This document shows positions 8,825-18,758 of a stretch of 64,000 nucleotides of DNA, piece by piece. Source of the DNA: Methanobrevibacter sp. (lineage in GTDB: Archaea > Methanobacteriota > Methanobacteria > Methanobacteriales > Methanobacteriaceae). The position numbers were made by a program, and so were the translations under genes. Every line of letters begins with the position of its first letter. Position 1 is the stretch's first letter. The DNA lies in contig NZ_JAFQSO010000012.1 of the NCBI RefSeq assembly GCF_017409525.1, positions 124,001-188,000 on the forward strand, in the 5' to 3' direction. The notes beneath the pieces are model-generated. The model searched no databases, was not told the DNA's origin, and saw only the letters and a program-made list of their open reading frames with translations.

Positions 8825-10012
8825 TCACTCGTTTGGAATATATCTAACGATTCTCGCATAAATACCCATTCCTGTACCTGAACCTTCTGTCCACATTATG
8901 ATTTTTACAGGATAATCATGAGTATTTGTAACGGTAATATCACTTGCAGGATTATATCCGAAAAGCACTGCATTTTCAGATGAATCCATTCCAACAGGCA
9001 ATGAGAATCCTTCTGCAAGCACAGCTGCTCTTAAAGCTCTAGCAGATGGACATACACCGTGAGCTGCACTTCCACCTGGAGCGGATGCATCATTTGCAGA
9101 CTCAAAGTAAACATAATCCCTACCGGAACTAGTTGAATTAGGTGGAATGATTGTGCCATTCCAGGCCTCTACAAATTGCCTTGCATTAGTTTCCCTAATA
9201 GAATTTCCATATTCAGGGTGAGAACCTAAAGTTGTTCCATAAACTTCACCATATTCCTCAGTGTAATTGCCTGAATAAAGAAGAATTGGTGAGCCAGTTG
9301 GGTATTCAGAAACATAATCAGTTACATCCTGACCGAAAATAATAGGAACCTGATCTGAACTAATATTAGCTCTTCCATCTGAAAATCTAACAATTCCCTT
9401 TTCCAATACAAATTGGGAACCCACAGACGCATCGTAATTGTACCAGCTGACAATTGTATCATTGTTATAATAGTCGCTTGAATAGTTTATGTTTTTAATT
9501 TGGTCTGTAGGAATTGACTCAATTACTTTTCCCCCTTCAATAACGTCAACACCATCCTCAGTCTTACATAACAATTTATACGGAGTACTGTATCCCCATA
9601 TATATGTATCAGGACCTTTGACAGCTAATTGATCTCCTTCAAATGTCAAATATCCCGGTCCGTCAATATCAATAGCGTTTCCATATGAATCAATACCCTC
9701 ACTAGATACTGAAGTAAAATCGAAAGGAACTACACCTGTAGACAGGGTCATGAAAATCCCCTGAATATCCAATGCCATGAACTGATGAGTAATAAAACCG
9801 AAATTTTTTAGTAAAGGAACTTCAGCAGTCCTATTAACCCCTAAAATGGAATCTCCATTAAACATGGATTGGCCTACAGTGATATTGTAATCTTCAGCAA
9901 CAGATTGGCCAGTGTAAGGAGTACTGCTTACCAATGAAAAAGCGAATAAAAATGCGCACACGAATAATAATACAAAAAATATTCTAACTGATGTTTTTCT
10001 CCAACTTCTCAT
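8825..10012 (-). CDS. Exported or membrane-anchored VanW-like protein
   Basis: 395 residues. An N-terminal membrane segment (about residues 9-30, after MRSWRKTSVR) indicates export with an anchor or signal peptide. The C-terminal 100 residues resemble the VanW domain: a GVCPSARAL segment (compare GVCQVSSTLY in VanW), then a phenylalanine-glycine strand and TVTNTHDYPVKI (compare the FKNNTDYPIYI strand). The middle region, with several NxS/T sequons, is unfamiliar. Bacterial VanW proteins are linked to cell-wall and glycopeptide functions. The adjacent Mur-ligase-type gene suggests a role at the pseudomurein wall, which is inference. Start ATG 10012 with GGGTG upstream. Confidence 0.6.
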   Translation of the reverse strand: MRSWRKTSVRIFFVLLFVCAFLFAFSLVSSTPYTGQSVAEDYNITVGQSMFNGDSILGVNRTAEVPLLKNFGFITHQFMALDIQGIFMTLSTGVVPFDFTSVSSEGIDSYGNAIDIDGPGYLTFEGDQLAVKGPDTYIWGYSTPYKLLCKTEDGVDVIEGGKVIESIPTDQIKNINYSSDYYNNDTIVSWYNYDASVGSQFVLEKGIVRFSDGRANISSDQVPIIFGQDVTDYVSEYPTGSPILLYSGNYTEEYGEVYGTTLGSHPEYGNSIRETNARQFVEAWNGTIIPPNSTSSGRDYVYFESANDASAPGGSAAHGVCPSARALRAAVLAEGFSLPVGMDSSENAVLFGYNPASDITVTNTHDYPVKIIMWTEGSGTGMGIYARIVRYIPNE

Positions 10013-10101
10013 TTATTTACACCCATAACATGATTAGATTATGGTTACTATAATTTAATAACATTGTAAAATTTCTTTTTTATTATATAAATATATTTGT
10101 A

Positions 10102-11388
10102 TCAATTGGATAACTTCTCAGAAATCATCTTTATCCTTTCCTGAATATCAATAATGGTGTCCTGACCATTACCTCCAATCAGTATGGCATCCTCATGTGA
10201 ATACTCTGCAACCAACTCTATTATCTCATCAAGAGTATTTACAGTGATTATATTGCCCATATAACCCAATGAATTGAGCCTGTAAATTGCAATATCTAAA
10301 GTGTCATCCAATCCAGGGAACAATACGATGACTTCAGGATTATATTTTACCGCAACATCCAATATATCTAACCTGTGCTCTTCATTGTGGCGAGGAGTGC
10401 CAATGAATATGGCATAAAAGTCTTTTTCAGACAATATTGAAGCTAAAGCATCAGAATTGTCAGTCTTTCCAACATAAACTGAAGCATCATTTATTTTATA
10501 AACATCTAATCTACCTTCAACTGCCCTGAATTCGGCAAGGCTGGATTTTATAATTTCTTTAGGCACTTTTAGTTCTCGAGTAATCGCATAAGCCAGTCCT
10601 GCATTAAGCAGATTGAATTTGCCAAAAAGTTGCAATTCATCCTGATATTCAAAATAGAGTATTGTCTTATAAGCGGATTCCTTAAAATCTGTGTTAAAAT
10701 CTTGATTGAAGGCAGTGAATATCAGTTTATTGTCAAAAAATCTAACTAGAGAATTTTTATAATTAGCTATGGTCTTGTGAACATTCATATGGTCATTTCC
10801 AATATTGGTTAGGCCAATCATGTCAAAATCAAATACATGTTTGCAGAAATCCAGGGTCATGTCACAAACTTCAACAAGCAGTATATCATATTCGCCTTCA
10901 CTTGCTTCCAATATCAAATCGTAATATCCTGAAAATCCTCCGCCGCCATTTCCGCCAACTAAAACTTTTTTGCCGGAATTTTCCAAAATGCTTTTAATCA
11001 TGTGAACTGTTGTTGTCTTGCCGTTTGTTCCTGTAATGCCAATTGTGAAAATGTCCTTATGCTTTTCTAGAACATCACTTAAAAGATTTCCATTTTCCAA
11101 TAATCTTGTTGCGAATGTCCCTCCATACATGCTGGGACTGATAGCTATTGCATCACACTGTTCAATGGCATAAGGGTTTGTAAAACCCAAATCCAAAGTT
11201 ATGTTTTCACCAACAATGGAAACAGTTTGTTCACTATCCATCATATTCATGGAAAGCAATGGCAAATCCAAACCTTCTAAATCAACATTAATATTCAAAT
11301 CAGTAGCATAAACTTCCCAACCATGTTTTAAAAGGGAATTTACTGCTTTTTTACCCTCTACACCTAAACCAATAACCGCCGCTTTCAT
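10102..11388 (-). CDS. Mur ligase family protein, candidate pseudomurein peptide ligase
   Basis: 428 residues. An N-terminal Rossmann-like segment (MKAAVIGLGVEGKKAV), then the Mur ligase P-loop GITGTNGKTTTVHMI near residue 117, TNIGNDHMNVH for the central domain, and a C-terminal domain with AVEGRLDVY. These are the ATP-dependent amino-acid ligase features of MurC/D/E/F. Methanobacteriales use Mur-ligase homologues to build the peptide of pseudomurein, so an ATP-dependent cytoplasmic peptide ligation is likely; substrate and step cannot be read from sequence. The upstream neighbour is the TIR-like gene (divergent); 89 bases downstream is the VanW-like gene on the same strand. Confidence 0.82.
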   Translation of the reverse strand: MKAAVIGLGVEGKKAVNSLLKHGWEVYATDLNINVDLEGLDLPLLSMNMMDSEQTVSIVGENITLDLGFTNPYAIEQCDAIAISPSMYGGTFATRLLENGNLLSDVLEKHKDIFTIGITGTNGKTTTVHMIKSILENSGKKVLVGGNGGGGFSGYYDLILEASEGEYDILLVEVCDMTLDFCKHVFDFDMIGLTNIGNDHMNVHKTIANYKNSLVRFFDNKLIFTAFNQDFNTDFKESAYKTILYFEYQDELQLFGKFNLLNAGLAYAITRELKVPKEIIKSSLAEFRAVEGRLDVYKINDASVYVGKTDNSDALASILSEKDFYAIFIGTPRHNEEHRLDILDVAVKYNPEVIVLFPGLDDTLDIAIYRLNSLGYMGNIITVNTLDEIIELVAEYSHEDAILIGGNGQDTIIDIQERIKMISEKLSN

Positions 11389-11514
11389 AAAAAACTAATC
11401 CTTAAAAAAATAATTCATATAATTACTTATTACTTTAGAATTAATAAATATTTTGTAAAAAGAAAAGAAATTAATTTATAGTATTATGGTACATAATTAA
11501 AGCAAGGTGGTTAA

Positions 11515-11910
11515 ATGTTTGAAGATGAAAAAGATGATAAAATTTATAATTTGATAATTTCCAACGGCATTGACCAAAATAATGAATACGGCCAATTTAC
11601 TCAAAAACTATACTCCAAAGTAGATTTCCTATGGAAAGAATCTATTTCCGGTTCATATTCCTTAGCTGGAGAACAGTTCTACTCAAAAGTTGATCGGATA
11701 ATATTGCTTGCAGGACTCTACAATGACAATAAGGAATTGTTTGAAGATCTTCTAAACGCTAGTGAAAAATATGACATCCCAATTGTTTTGGTAAGGCCTT
11801 TAGGTGTTGAAGAAGTTCCGGAAATTCTAGAAGAAAAAGCTGCAACCATCGTCGGATGGAATGCTAATTGCATAATCGATTCAGTTAAAAATGCTGATGA
11901 ACTAATGTAA
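11515..11910 (+). CDS. Small TIR-like (ThsB/DUF1863-type) protein
   Basis: 131 residues, good AGGTGG site seven bases before ATG 11515. The C-terminal half reads LAGLYNDNKELF...PIVLVRPLGVEEVPEILEEKAATIVGWNANCI, matching the TIR-like fold of ThsB proteins (LAGmY...kPIigV.PwG.e..P..v...A..iVGWN..sI). The N-terminal strand (LIISNGID) replaces the usual FISH(S). In ThsB this domain makes a cyclic ADP-ribose-type signal that activates ThsA. No ThsA or other effector is adjacent, and the position of the catalytic Glu seems to hold a non-acidic residue, so it may be inactive or serve another role. Confidence 0.6.
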   Translation: MFEDEKDDKIYNLIISNGIDQNNEYGQFTQKLYSKVDFLWKESISGSYSLAGEQFYSKVDRIILLAGLYNDNKELFEDLLNASEKYDIPIVLVRPLGVEEVPEILEEKAATIVGWNANCIIDSVKNADELM

Positions 11911-11932
11911 AAAAAGAAAAAAATAAAAAATG
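11911..11932 (-). terminator. T-rich terminator after rad50
   Basis: On the minus strand the rad50 stop is followed within about five bases by several T-runs (A-runs on the plus strand between 11911 and 11932), typical of archaeal intrinsic termination. The same A/T block also ends the convergent TIR-like gene. Confidence 0.5.
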
Positions 11933-11936
11933 ATAT

Positions 11937-14684
11937 TTATACAATAACATTAGAAATACCATTTTCTTTTTCAACTTTGATTAGATTGTCAGCCGCATTT
12001 TCAAGCTGACTTTCATGAGTTACAATAATCATCTGCGGCAATACAGACATGTCCTTTAATAGATTAATAAGTTCATGCCTTCTGGAACTATCCAAATGAA
12101 TTGTAGGCTCATCTAACAATATTGTATCCAAATCTCCTTTGGACATGGCTTTAGTGATACCAAGTCTTAAAGCCAATGCAATAGCTATTTTTTCACCACC
12201 ACTAACCATACTCAAAGAGGATTCACCTTCCGGGCCGTATACAGTAACGTTATACTCATCATCTAAAGTCAAATCAGAATAATTGAAATTGAACTCATTG
12301 AAGAATTCCTTAGTATACTTTTGAATTAAAGGTTTTGAAATGGCTCTCAACTCTTTTTGGATACCATTTTTATCGAATAAATCTCTAATAGTCTTTAAAA
12401 TATTAATATATTCTTCAACATTACTGTGCTCCTTTTGGAATTTGTCGGCTATTTTTATCTTTTCGCCCAATTCTTTAAGATTTGTAATTGATTCACGAGC
12501 TCTTCCTTTCAATTCGGAAAGTTCATTATTAAATGAATTTTGTTTTTTCTCATACATCTCATAGCGGAACAGAATTTGCTCATATTTTTCCTTATCATAT
12601 GAAGATGCCTCAATCTTATTTTTAGTAATGTCCATCTGATTTAGACTGACACCTATCTCCTCTTTAATAGTATCATGTTGAGTCATCAAAGAATTTTTAT
12701 TTTTAATGAAACCTTTTAACTGATTAAATTCTTCATTCTTCTGTTTTAAATCAGATATGCGATTTTGCAGTTCAATTGAACTAATATCTCCACTCAAATG
12801 AGAATCTTGCTCAAAAGCCAATTTAATGTTTCTGACATGGACATCGATTTCATTTTTGACTTGTTTCAATTTATATTGAATCTCGGTTTCATCACCTAAA
12901 ACTTCCAAAGCACCTTTAGCCTTATTGAAATCATCATAGGATGTTTTATAGGATTCACGAGCAGTTTTTTCCTTAGAAATGCTTAATATGATTTCGCCTA
13001 ATTTATCGCTAATTAACTCTTTAGATTCGAGGTTTTCATCGACTTTATTCAATTTAACCAATTCGTTTTCCAAATGGTTAAACTTCTGTTTGTATTCTAT
13101 GATGCTTTTAGACAAATCTTCAATCTTTTCAAGTTTTTCTTCATAATCTTCTTTATCTTTAGTGAGTATGCGTACATCTTCGCTGAATTGTGAAATTAAT
13201 TTTTCATTTTCATCGATGTTTGATTCATACTGCTTAATCAATTCCTGTTTTTTAGTTGAATCGATATCAGACTGGCAGACAGGACATTTATTGTCAACGT
13301 CTTCAAGTTCTTCTAAAGGCTTTTGAGAGGATTTGATGTTTTGTTTAAATACAACAATGTCCTCATTTTTAGAAATGATTTCCTGTGACAATTCTTTAAT
13401 TTTTTTAGAAGTTTCATCAGATAGATTGTTTGTAGTTTCTTCTAAGTTATTGAAATCATCTACCTTATCCAAATCATCTTTAGATAAACCACAATCATCT
13501 AATTCATCTTTAGCGCTTGAAAAGAAGTCTTCTATGTCATTTCTTTCAGATTCAATTCCCTTTAGCAAATCTTTTTTATCTTTTTCCAATTTGGCCATTG
13601 TAGCCAAATCTTTTTCGTATTTAACTTTCTGATTGTTTAATCTTGTAATCTTTTCATCAGAAGCCAGGAACTTATCATGGTCTTCCTCATTCTCAGCGAC
13701 AATATTCTTTTGCTGGCTAATTGAATCTAACTTGTCATAAATCTCATCCTCATCCTCTTTTAGTTTCTGAATACTGATTACTGACTTTTCAAAATCAAGA
13801 TAGATATCCAATTTTGAGACATATTTTTCCAATCTACTAATCTGTTCTTCTGCATCACGAATCTTATCTAAATTTTCTTGAACTGATCGTTTATTTTCTT
13901 CCAATTTAGCTAAATTCGCCTCTTCAGTTTCCAAATTATGAACTTGATTATCGTAAATTTCCTTTTCTCTTTCCATATCCCTCTTACTTTCAGAAATTTC
14001 ATTTAGAGCATTTGAAACCTCTTCAATATTGCTTTCAAGTTCATGACCTCTGTCTTTGAGAGCTGTTAATTCATCTTTCTTGCGTTCATGCTCTTCTTTT
14101 AGTTCTTTTGAGTTGTATAACTTGCCTTCAAGTTCAGCGCGTTTTGTTTCATAATTATTTATAAATGGAAGTAAGTTTTTCCATGATTTTCCAAGAGAAT
14201 CAATGCCCAAAAGCTTAGCAATCAAATTTTTTTTCTCAGCAGGTGTTTTATCAACCAACTCAGCAATCTCACCTTGCCTGATATAGATAGCATTTAAAAA
14301 CAAATCAGAATCTATGTCTAAGATCTGGCGAATTTCATCATTAACTTCCTTATCTCCTGTGCATATATGGATAAAACCGCTATCAGATGAAGTTTTAGCG
14401 AAAAGTGAAGATTTTAGATTGGATTTTTTTTCGCGAACAATTTTATATTCTTTGCCGTTTGAAACAAATTGCAATTCAATAGACATTGTGTCTGCATTAT
14501 TTCTAACCAAATCATCAATTCTTTTAGCGGTGTGCTGTTTGAATAAAGCAAAACTTATGGCTTCCAATATTGTTGATTTTCCTGCTCCATTTTCACCAAC
14601 AATGACGCTAATTCCTTTATTGAAATTAATTGTAGTGTTTTGATGGGATTTAAAATTATTTAACCTTAATCTTGTGAAAATCAT
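11937..14684 (-). CDS. rad50: DNA double-strand break repair ATPase Rad50
   Basis: 915-residue SMC-like ATPase. Walker A GENGAGKST is at about residues 32-40, a long coiled coil fills the middle, and the zinc-hook CPVC is at residues 467-470, near the centre. The C-terminal lobe has the ABC signature VSGGEKIAIALALRL, Walker B TILLDEPTIHLD and a D-loop. It partners Mre11 in tethering and resecting DNA ends. Its start ATG overlaps the mre11 stop (ATGA), so translation is coupled. The length and order are normal for archaea. Confidence 0.98.
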   Translation of the reverse strand: MIFTRLRLNNFKSHQNTTINFNKGISVIVGENGAGKSTILEAISFALFKQHTAKRIDDLVRNNADTMSIELQFVSNGKEYKIVREKKSNLKSSLFAKTSSDSGFIHICTGDKEVNDEIRQILDIDSDLFLNAIYIRQGEIAELVDKTPAEKKNLIAKLLGIDSLGKSWKNLLPFINNYETKRAELEGKLYNSKELKEEHERKKDELTALKDRGHELESNIEEVSNALNEISESKRDMEREKEIYDNQVHNLETEEANLAKLEENKRSVQENLDKIRDAEEQISRLEKYVSKLDIYLDFEKSVISIQKLKEDEDEIYDKLDSISQQKNIVAENEEDHDKFLASDEKITRLNNQKVKYEKDLATMAKLEKDKKDLLKGIESERNDIEDFFSSAKDELDDCGLSKDDLDKVDDFNNLEETTNNLSDETSKKIKELSQEIISKNEDIVVFKQNIKSSQKPLEELEDVDNKCPVCQSDIDSTKKQELIKQYESNIDENEKLISQFSEDVRILTKDKEDYEEKLEKIEDLSKSIIEYKQKFNHLENELVKLNKVDENLESKELISDKLGEIILSISKEKTARESYKTSYDDFNKAKGALEVLGDETEIQYKLKQVKNEIDVHVRNIKLAFEQDSHLSGDISSIELQNRISDLKQKNEEFNQLKGFIKNKNSLMTQHDTIKEEIGVSLNQMDITKNKIEASSYDKEKYEQILFRYEMYEKKQNSFNNELSELKGRARESITNLKELGEKIKIADKFQKEHSNVEEYINILKTIRDLFDKNGIQKELRAISKPLIQKYTKEFFNEFNFNYSDLTLDDEYNVTVYGPEGESSLSMVSGGEKIAIALALRLGITKAMSKGDLDTILLDEPTIHLDSSRRHELINLLKDMSVLPQMIIVTHESQLENAADNLIKVEKENGISNVIV

Positions 14685-15949
14685 TCTGGAACCTCCTTAA
14701 AGGTTACTTGAGTATCGTCTGTTTCATCTTCAGAAATTTCATCTTCGCTTTCGGCCATTTCATCCTCGAATTCATCTTCAATAGTTTCTATAGTAACCTC
14801 CATGTCTTCATCTAAAGGATAATGTTCAGCATAATACTGGTCTATTACTCCTCGTGCATCCTCAAGCTTATCTTTTGATAAAAGGTCGTATATGTCAATG
14901 GCTAATTTTCCAATGTCCTCATTTTCATAATCTTCTAGTTTTTCTAAAATCAATTCTTTTGGACCTACAGGAGCTTCTCTAACAATAATATCTTCAATTT
15001 CCCCATCAACCATGTTAAATGTTGGTCTAATCATCAAAGATAATTCTCCAAGTTCTTCATTTATCGTATCATAAATGATACCAGTATCGGAATCAACATT
15101 ATTGATTTCCAAAATCAATATCGGCTTGTTATCTAAATCTCTGATAGTCTCCTTAATGCCTGCAATATTTGATTCCAGTTTATTGTAATCAATGGACCTT
15201 TTAATAAATTCACGAGAAATATCAACCTTAACTCTCTTAACAAGTGGTTTTGCACCATCAAAATCGACCACTACAAAACCCTTACCATTTTCATGGTAAT
15301 CTGCCAGTTCATCTGTTTTCCAAACTTCGGTGGACCCAGGATAAACTAATTTTCCTTTTCCAAAATCAGTCATGGTGTATTTATGAATGTGACCTAATGC
15401 ATAATAATTAAAATTATCAGGAATATCTCCAGTTTCCAATTCATATTGGTAATCAAAATAATTGTCCACACCTTGATGTAACACTAAAATTGATTTATCA
15501 TGATCAGCAGCCTTTTTAGATAATTCCACCAATTTAGATTTTAAGACATTACTTTGAGATGCGGTATAAAACGGCAAACCTCCAATGAAAATATCACCAT
15601 GCATATAATTAGTATTAATTGGGCTGATAACTTTTAAACCCATCTTTTTAAAAATTACATGTGGCGGAATTGATCCCTTACTTAATGCGGAATCATGATT
15701 TCCTGCTATTGCATACATAGGAATGCCGGCACCTTTCAGTTTTAGCAACCCTTTCTGAAATTCTAAAAGTGCCATTGGAGATGGTTTTGGGTTTTCAAAT
15801 AAGTCCCCACTATGTATTACAAAATCAACTTTCTCTTCTATTATTTTATCTATAACCTTTCCAAATACTTCATAAAAGTCTCTTTCTCGCTCAATTAAAC
15901 CAAATTGGCGATAACCTAAATGAGTATCTGCTAAATGTGCAAATTTCAT
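14681..15949 (-). CDS. mre11: DNA double-strand break repair nuclease Mre11
   Basis: About 422 residues. Metallophosphoesterase motifs in order: ADTHLG, SGDLFENPKP, AGNHD, LVLHQG, and YALGHIHKY. The C-terminal tail is very acidic, rich in Glu and Asp. The frame extends upstream to a TTG at 15970, but MKFAHLADTHLG at 15949 is the conserved archaeal N-terminus and has AAGGT upstream, so 15949 is chosen. It forms the MR complex with Rad50 and works with HerA-NurA, encoded just upstream, in end resection. The promoter in the 154-base gap after herA carries shared element copy D, so mre11-rad50 can be controlled apart from nurA-herA. Confidence 0.97.
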   Translation of the reverse strand: MKFAHLADTHLGYRQFGLIERERDFYEVFGKVIDKIIEEKVDFVIHSGDLFENPKPSPMALLEFQKGLLKLKGAGIPMYAIAGNHDSALSKGSIPPHVIFKKMGLKVISPINTNYMHGDIFIGGLPFYTASQSNVLKSKLVELSKKAADHDKSILVLHQGVDNYFDYQYELETGDIPDNFNYYALGHIHKYTMTDFGKGKLVYPGSTEVWKTDELADYHENGKGFVVVDFDGAKPLVKRVKVDISREFIKRSIDYNKLESNIAGIKETIRDLDNKPILILEINNVDSDTGIIYDTINEELGELSLMIRPTFNMVDGEIEDIIVREAPVGPKELILEKLEDYENEDIGKLAIDIYDLLSKDKLEDARGVIDQYYAEHYPLDEDMEVTIETIEDEFEDEMAESEDEISEDETDDTQVTFKEVPE

Positions 15950-16033
15950 TATATTACCTTTTTTATTCAATTGTATATAACCAATTTAAACACTATAACA
16001 GCATTTAATTAAATAATAATATATTGGATTGCA

Positions 16034-16067
16034 TATTTAATGGTTTGCCAAGAGAGCATTTGAAAAG
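16034..16067 (-). promoter_or_regulatory. mre11-rad50 promoter with shared element TTTTCAAATGCTCT (copy D)
   Basis: On the minus strand, CTTTTCAAATGCTCTCT runs from 16067 to 16051, followed by TTAAATA (16040-16034) as TATA box, 27 bases from the start of the element. It lies in the gap between the herA stop and the mre11 start. It is identical over the core to copies at 3669, 52506 and 54211. Confidence 0.75.
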
Positions 16068-16123
16068 AAATAAAAATTGATGTATAAATGTTTAATTGAA
16101 AAATAAGTAAAATGGATATGAAA

Positions 16124-17626
16124 CTAATAATCATATCCCATGTCCAAAGTTTCTTGTTCCTGAATCCTTAACTGTTCCGCTTCCTTTTCTTTGATGTTTT
16201 TAAAGTGGGAAACAATATCCATGTCATCACCATGGCGACGACCTTTAAATTCATCAATTTTAACGAGTGTCGGCACTTTACTCATCAATCCCAGCACGAC
16301 AGCTTCTCCAACATTTAAAGAAGGTAGCTGATTTACCAGATCCTGCGACAAGCTTTCACTAGCGGACTGGACATGCCTTTGGTCTTCGGGTTCGACCAGC
16401 CTCAGGATGATCATGTTATTCATTTGGGACAATGCATCATGGTCAACCGTTTTTGGAGATTGACTCACCAAACACAATCCAAGTCCAAATTTACGGCCTT
16501 CACGCGCAACTCTTTGAATCCATGTTTTAGAATCAGAATCGCGTTTGTTTGGAGCTAAAATATGGGCTTCTTCCAAAATGAAAAATATTGAATTATCCAT
16601 CAATTCATCCTTGTTCCCGCTATTAGCCGCATCTTTAGACCTTTGAAGTGAATTTCTTAGAATATGGCTTACAAGCACACTGGCCACTGATTCATCCACT
16701 TGGCTTAAATCCAGGACATTAACATGAGAATGTTTTATATTGGATAGGATATTTGCAGCATTCTTATCAAATAGTTTGGAATACCTGTCCATGGAATCAT
16801 CAATCTTGTTCATAACATCTATAATCTGCTTATCCGCCTTTTCATCCAATGACTCCTCATGCAAAATGTTATGCATTATCTGCAAAAAGTTATTGGTGTT
16901 GGCCCGACCATCCTTAAGCATGTCATTGGCTGTCCTGAATGCCCTTCTGAAATGCCTTTCCTGAATATAACCATTTTTAGGGATATTGACCAATCTCCTA
17001 ATCTCATTAAAGGTCATGTATCTTGGATTTATTTTAGGTCTGATAAGATTAACATCACCGTTTGGAAACTCCGCATCCCTATACTCACCATGCATGTCAA
17101 ATACGAATACTGGAACGCTATAAGACAATAACTGGTCAATCAAAACAGATACAGTGTTGGATTTTCCAGCACCCGTCATTGCCAAAATGGCAAGATGCCT
17201 TGATAAGATTGGATTTGCATCGACATTTACTTCAACATCACTCTGATTCACAAGACAACCCAATTTTAACGGATTTCTAACTTTAAATATCTCTTTTAAA
17301 ATTTCCCTATCTGCCAATTTGATTTCAGTTCCTGGAAGCACTGGAGTTCTCGGCAATTTCAGATTATCATTGACATCTCCAAGAATCTTTACTTTACCGC
17401 GTATATAATTGTCTTCAACGCCAATTCTTGAAATTTTTTGAATCGCTTTAAAATCGTTTATATCAACATTTAAAGCATCATTTCCTCTAATTAAATTTTC
17501 TATCATGCCCAATACTTTTTTGCCGTCATAATCTATTGTAACATATTCGCCTACTTTCGGCATCTTATCTGAAATGAATGTTACTTCTGTAAGTGAAGTT
17601 TCCCCTACGCAAATTCCAACTACCAT
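16124..17626 (-). CDS. herA: HerA DNA translocase/helicase
   Basis: 500 residues. An N-terminal HAS-barrel-like region (about residues 1-110) is followed by a FtsK/HerA-type ATPase with Walker A TGAGKSNTVSVLIDQ (about 150), the VFDMHGEY segment, Walker B FILEEAH and the downstream GLGLCLVSQSPKT sensor. HerA forms a hexamer that with NurA and Mre11-Rad50 resects DNA ends for homologous recombination. The start ATG overlaps the nurA stop by seven bases, indicating translational coupling. Confidence 0.96.
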   Translation of the reverse strand: MVVGICVGETSLTEVTFISDKMPKVGEYVTIDYDGKKVLGMIENLIRGNDALNVDINDFKAIQKISRIGVEDNYIRGKVKILGDVNDNLKLPRTPVLPGTEIKLADREILKEIFKVRNPLKLGCLVNQSDVEVNVDANPILSRHLAILAMTGAGKSNTVSVLIDQLLSYSVPVFVFDMHGEYRDAEFPNGDVNLIRPKINPRYMTFNEIRRLVNIPKNGYIQERHFRRAFRTANDMLKDGRANTNNFLQIMHNILHEESLDEKADKQIIDVMNKIDDSMDRYSKLFDKNAANILSNIKHSHVNVLDLSQVDESVASVLVSHILRNSLQRSKDAANSGNKDELMDNSIFFILEEAHILAPNKRDSDSKTWIQRVAREGRKFGLGLCLVSQSPKTVDHDALSQMNNMIILRLVEPEDQRHVQSASESLSQDLVNQLPSLNVGEAVVLGLMSKVPTLVKIDEFKGRRHGDDMDIVSHFKNIKEKEAEQLRIQEQETLDMGYDY

Positions 17627-18693
17627 GACATCACTTCCCTGTTTGTTGTTTCATAAATCTTAGCTATTTTCATTAATTCCTTCATATTCCTATCCGTAAT
17701 CACAACATCGTTATGTGCTTTATTCAGCAGGTAAGGATAACCTTGAACTGACAGGACATTGATCTTTTTGACAATCTCAAAAACCTCTTTTTTAGAAGCT
17801 TTATATGGCAATTCAACCTTTAAGACATTCTTATTATCCTGAAGTCTCACATAAAATACTGTGAACTTCAATTGCTTGAAAAAGTCGTTGTAAAATGGAA
17901 ATGGTGCTTTTTTAAACACTCTCCTATATTCTATTTTAGAGATTCCCTGCTTTTTTGTGAATTTATCGAGAAATGAAATGTCCGGAATATTCCATTTGAA
18001 TAATTCATTGTCTGAAGATGTTTTGGATATTGAAATCATCTTCCCCTTATAAGTCAAGAGCTCTTTCAACAGTATGATCTTTTCGACAGCCGCCAAATGC
18101 AGGTTATATTCTTCAATCTTATTTGAATTTTCGCGTTTTGGCATTTCCACCAATTTTAAGGAATCCCTGATATCTGGAAATACCAATCCAAAATGCCTTT
18201 GATTCAGCCTTCTTTCAAATTCATTTAAAAGGCTGTCATCCATATTCTCTCTAAGTTTATCAGGTAGCTTGGCACCTCTTGGAAAAGCATTCTGCAAGTC
18301 CCCCAAGATGGATCCATCGAACATGTAATAATCAACATCATAATCCTTAATGGCCCTTAAAGCGCATTTCAATTCATAAATCGCCATATAGCTACCTAAA
18401 AGTTCATCTAGAAAGGATATGTGAGATATGTCAAATATATCCGAGTCATCTATTTTTTTTATTTCCCCGTCATAGATTATTGATTCTGCACCGACAGCAC
18501 AGAAGTTAGTTGTCAAAAACTTCTTTTTGTTGAAACTTCCATCTCCTGCCGCTATTGAAAAATCATCAGAACTTTCACCGATATCCCTATTAAACCATTT
18601 GTATTCCAATTGAGATTCAACATCCGTCTCAGAACCAATATCCTGAATAAATCCTCTTTTAGCGATGGCTTTTTCATATAGTGAATTTAACAT
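17620..18693 (-). CDS. nurA: NurA 5'-3' nuclease
   Basis: 357 residues. The NurA domain is recognisable by SIAAGDGSFNKKKF (first catalytic Asp region, about residue 48), DYYMFDGSIL (second acidic motif, about 120), and the C-terminal segment around LLNKAHNDVVIT. It works with HerA as the nuclease of the archaeal resection machine. First gene of the nurA-herA pair; start ATG 18693 preceded by AAGGAGAT. The shared TTTTCAAATGCTCT element is not seen upstream of this gene, only before mre11. Confidence 0.93.
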   Translation of the reverse strand: MLNSLYEKAIAKRGFIQDIGSETDVESQLEYKWFNRDIGESSDDFSIAAGDGSFNKKKFLTTNFCAVGAESIIYDGEIKKIDDSDIFDISHISFLDELLGSYMAIYELKCALRAIKDYDVDYYMFDGSILGDLQNAFPRGAKLPDKLRENMDDSLLNEFERRLNQRHFGLVFPDIRDSLKLVEMPKRENSNKIEEYNLHLAAVEKIILLKELLTYKGKMISISKTSSDNELFKWNIPDISFLDKFTKKQGISKIEYRRVFKKAPFPFYNDFFKQLKFTVFYVRLQDNKNVLKVELPYKASKKEVFEIVKKINVLSVQGYPYLLNKAHNDVVITDRNMKELMKIAKIYETTNREVMSW

Positions 18694-18758
18694 AATATCT
18701 CCTTAAATAACTATTATGTTAATATAAATAAAAAAAGTATGGTAAGAGCAGTTGAAAA

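Noticed and set aside
11515-11910. A complete Thoeris defence system
   Set aside because: Only a TIR-like protein is seen; no ThsA or other effector in the neighbourhood.
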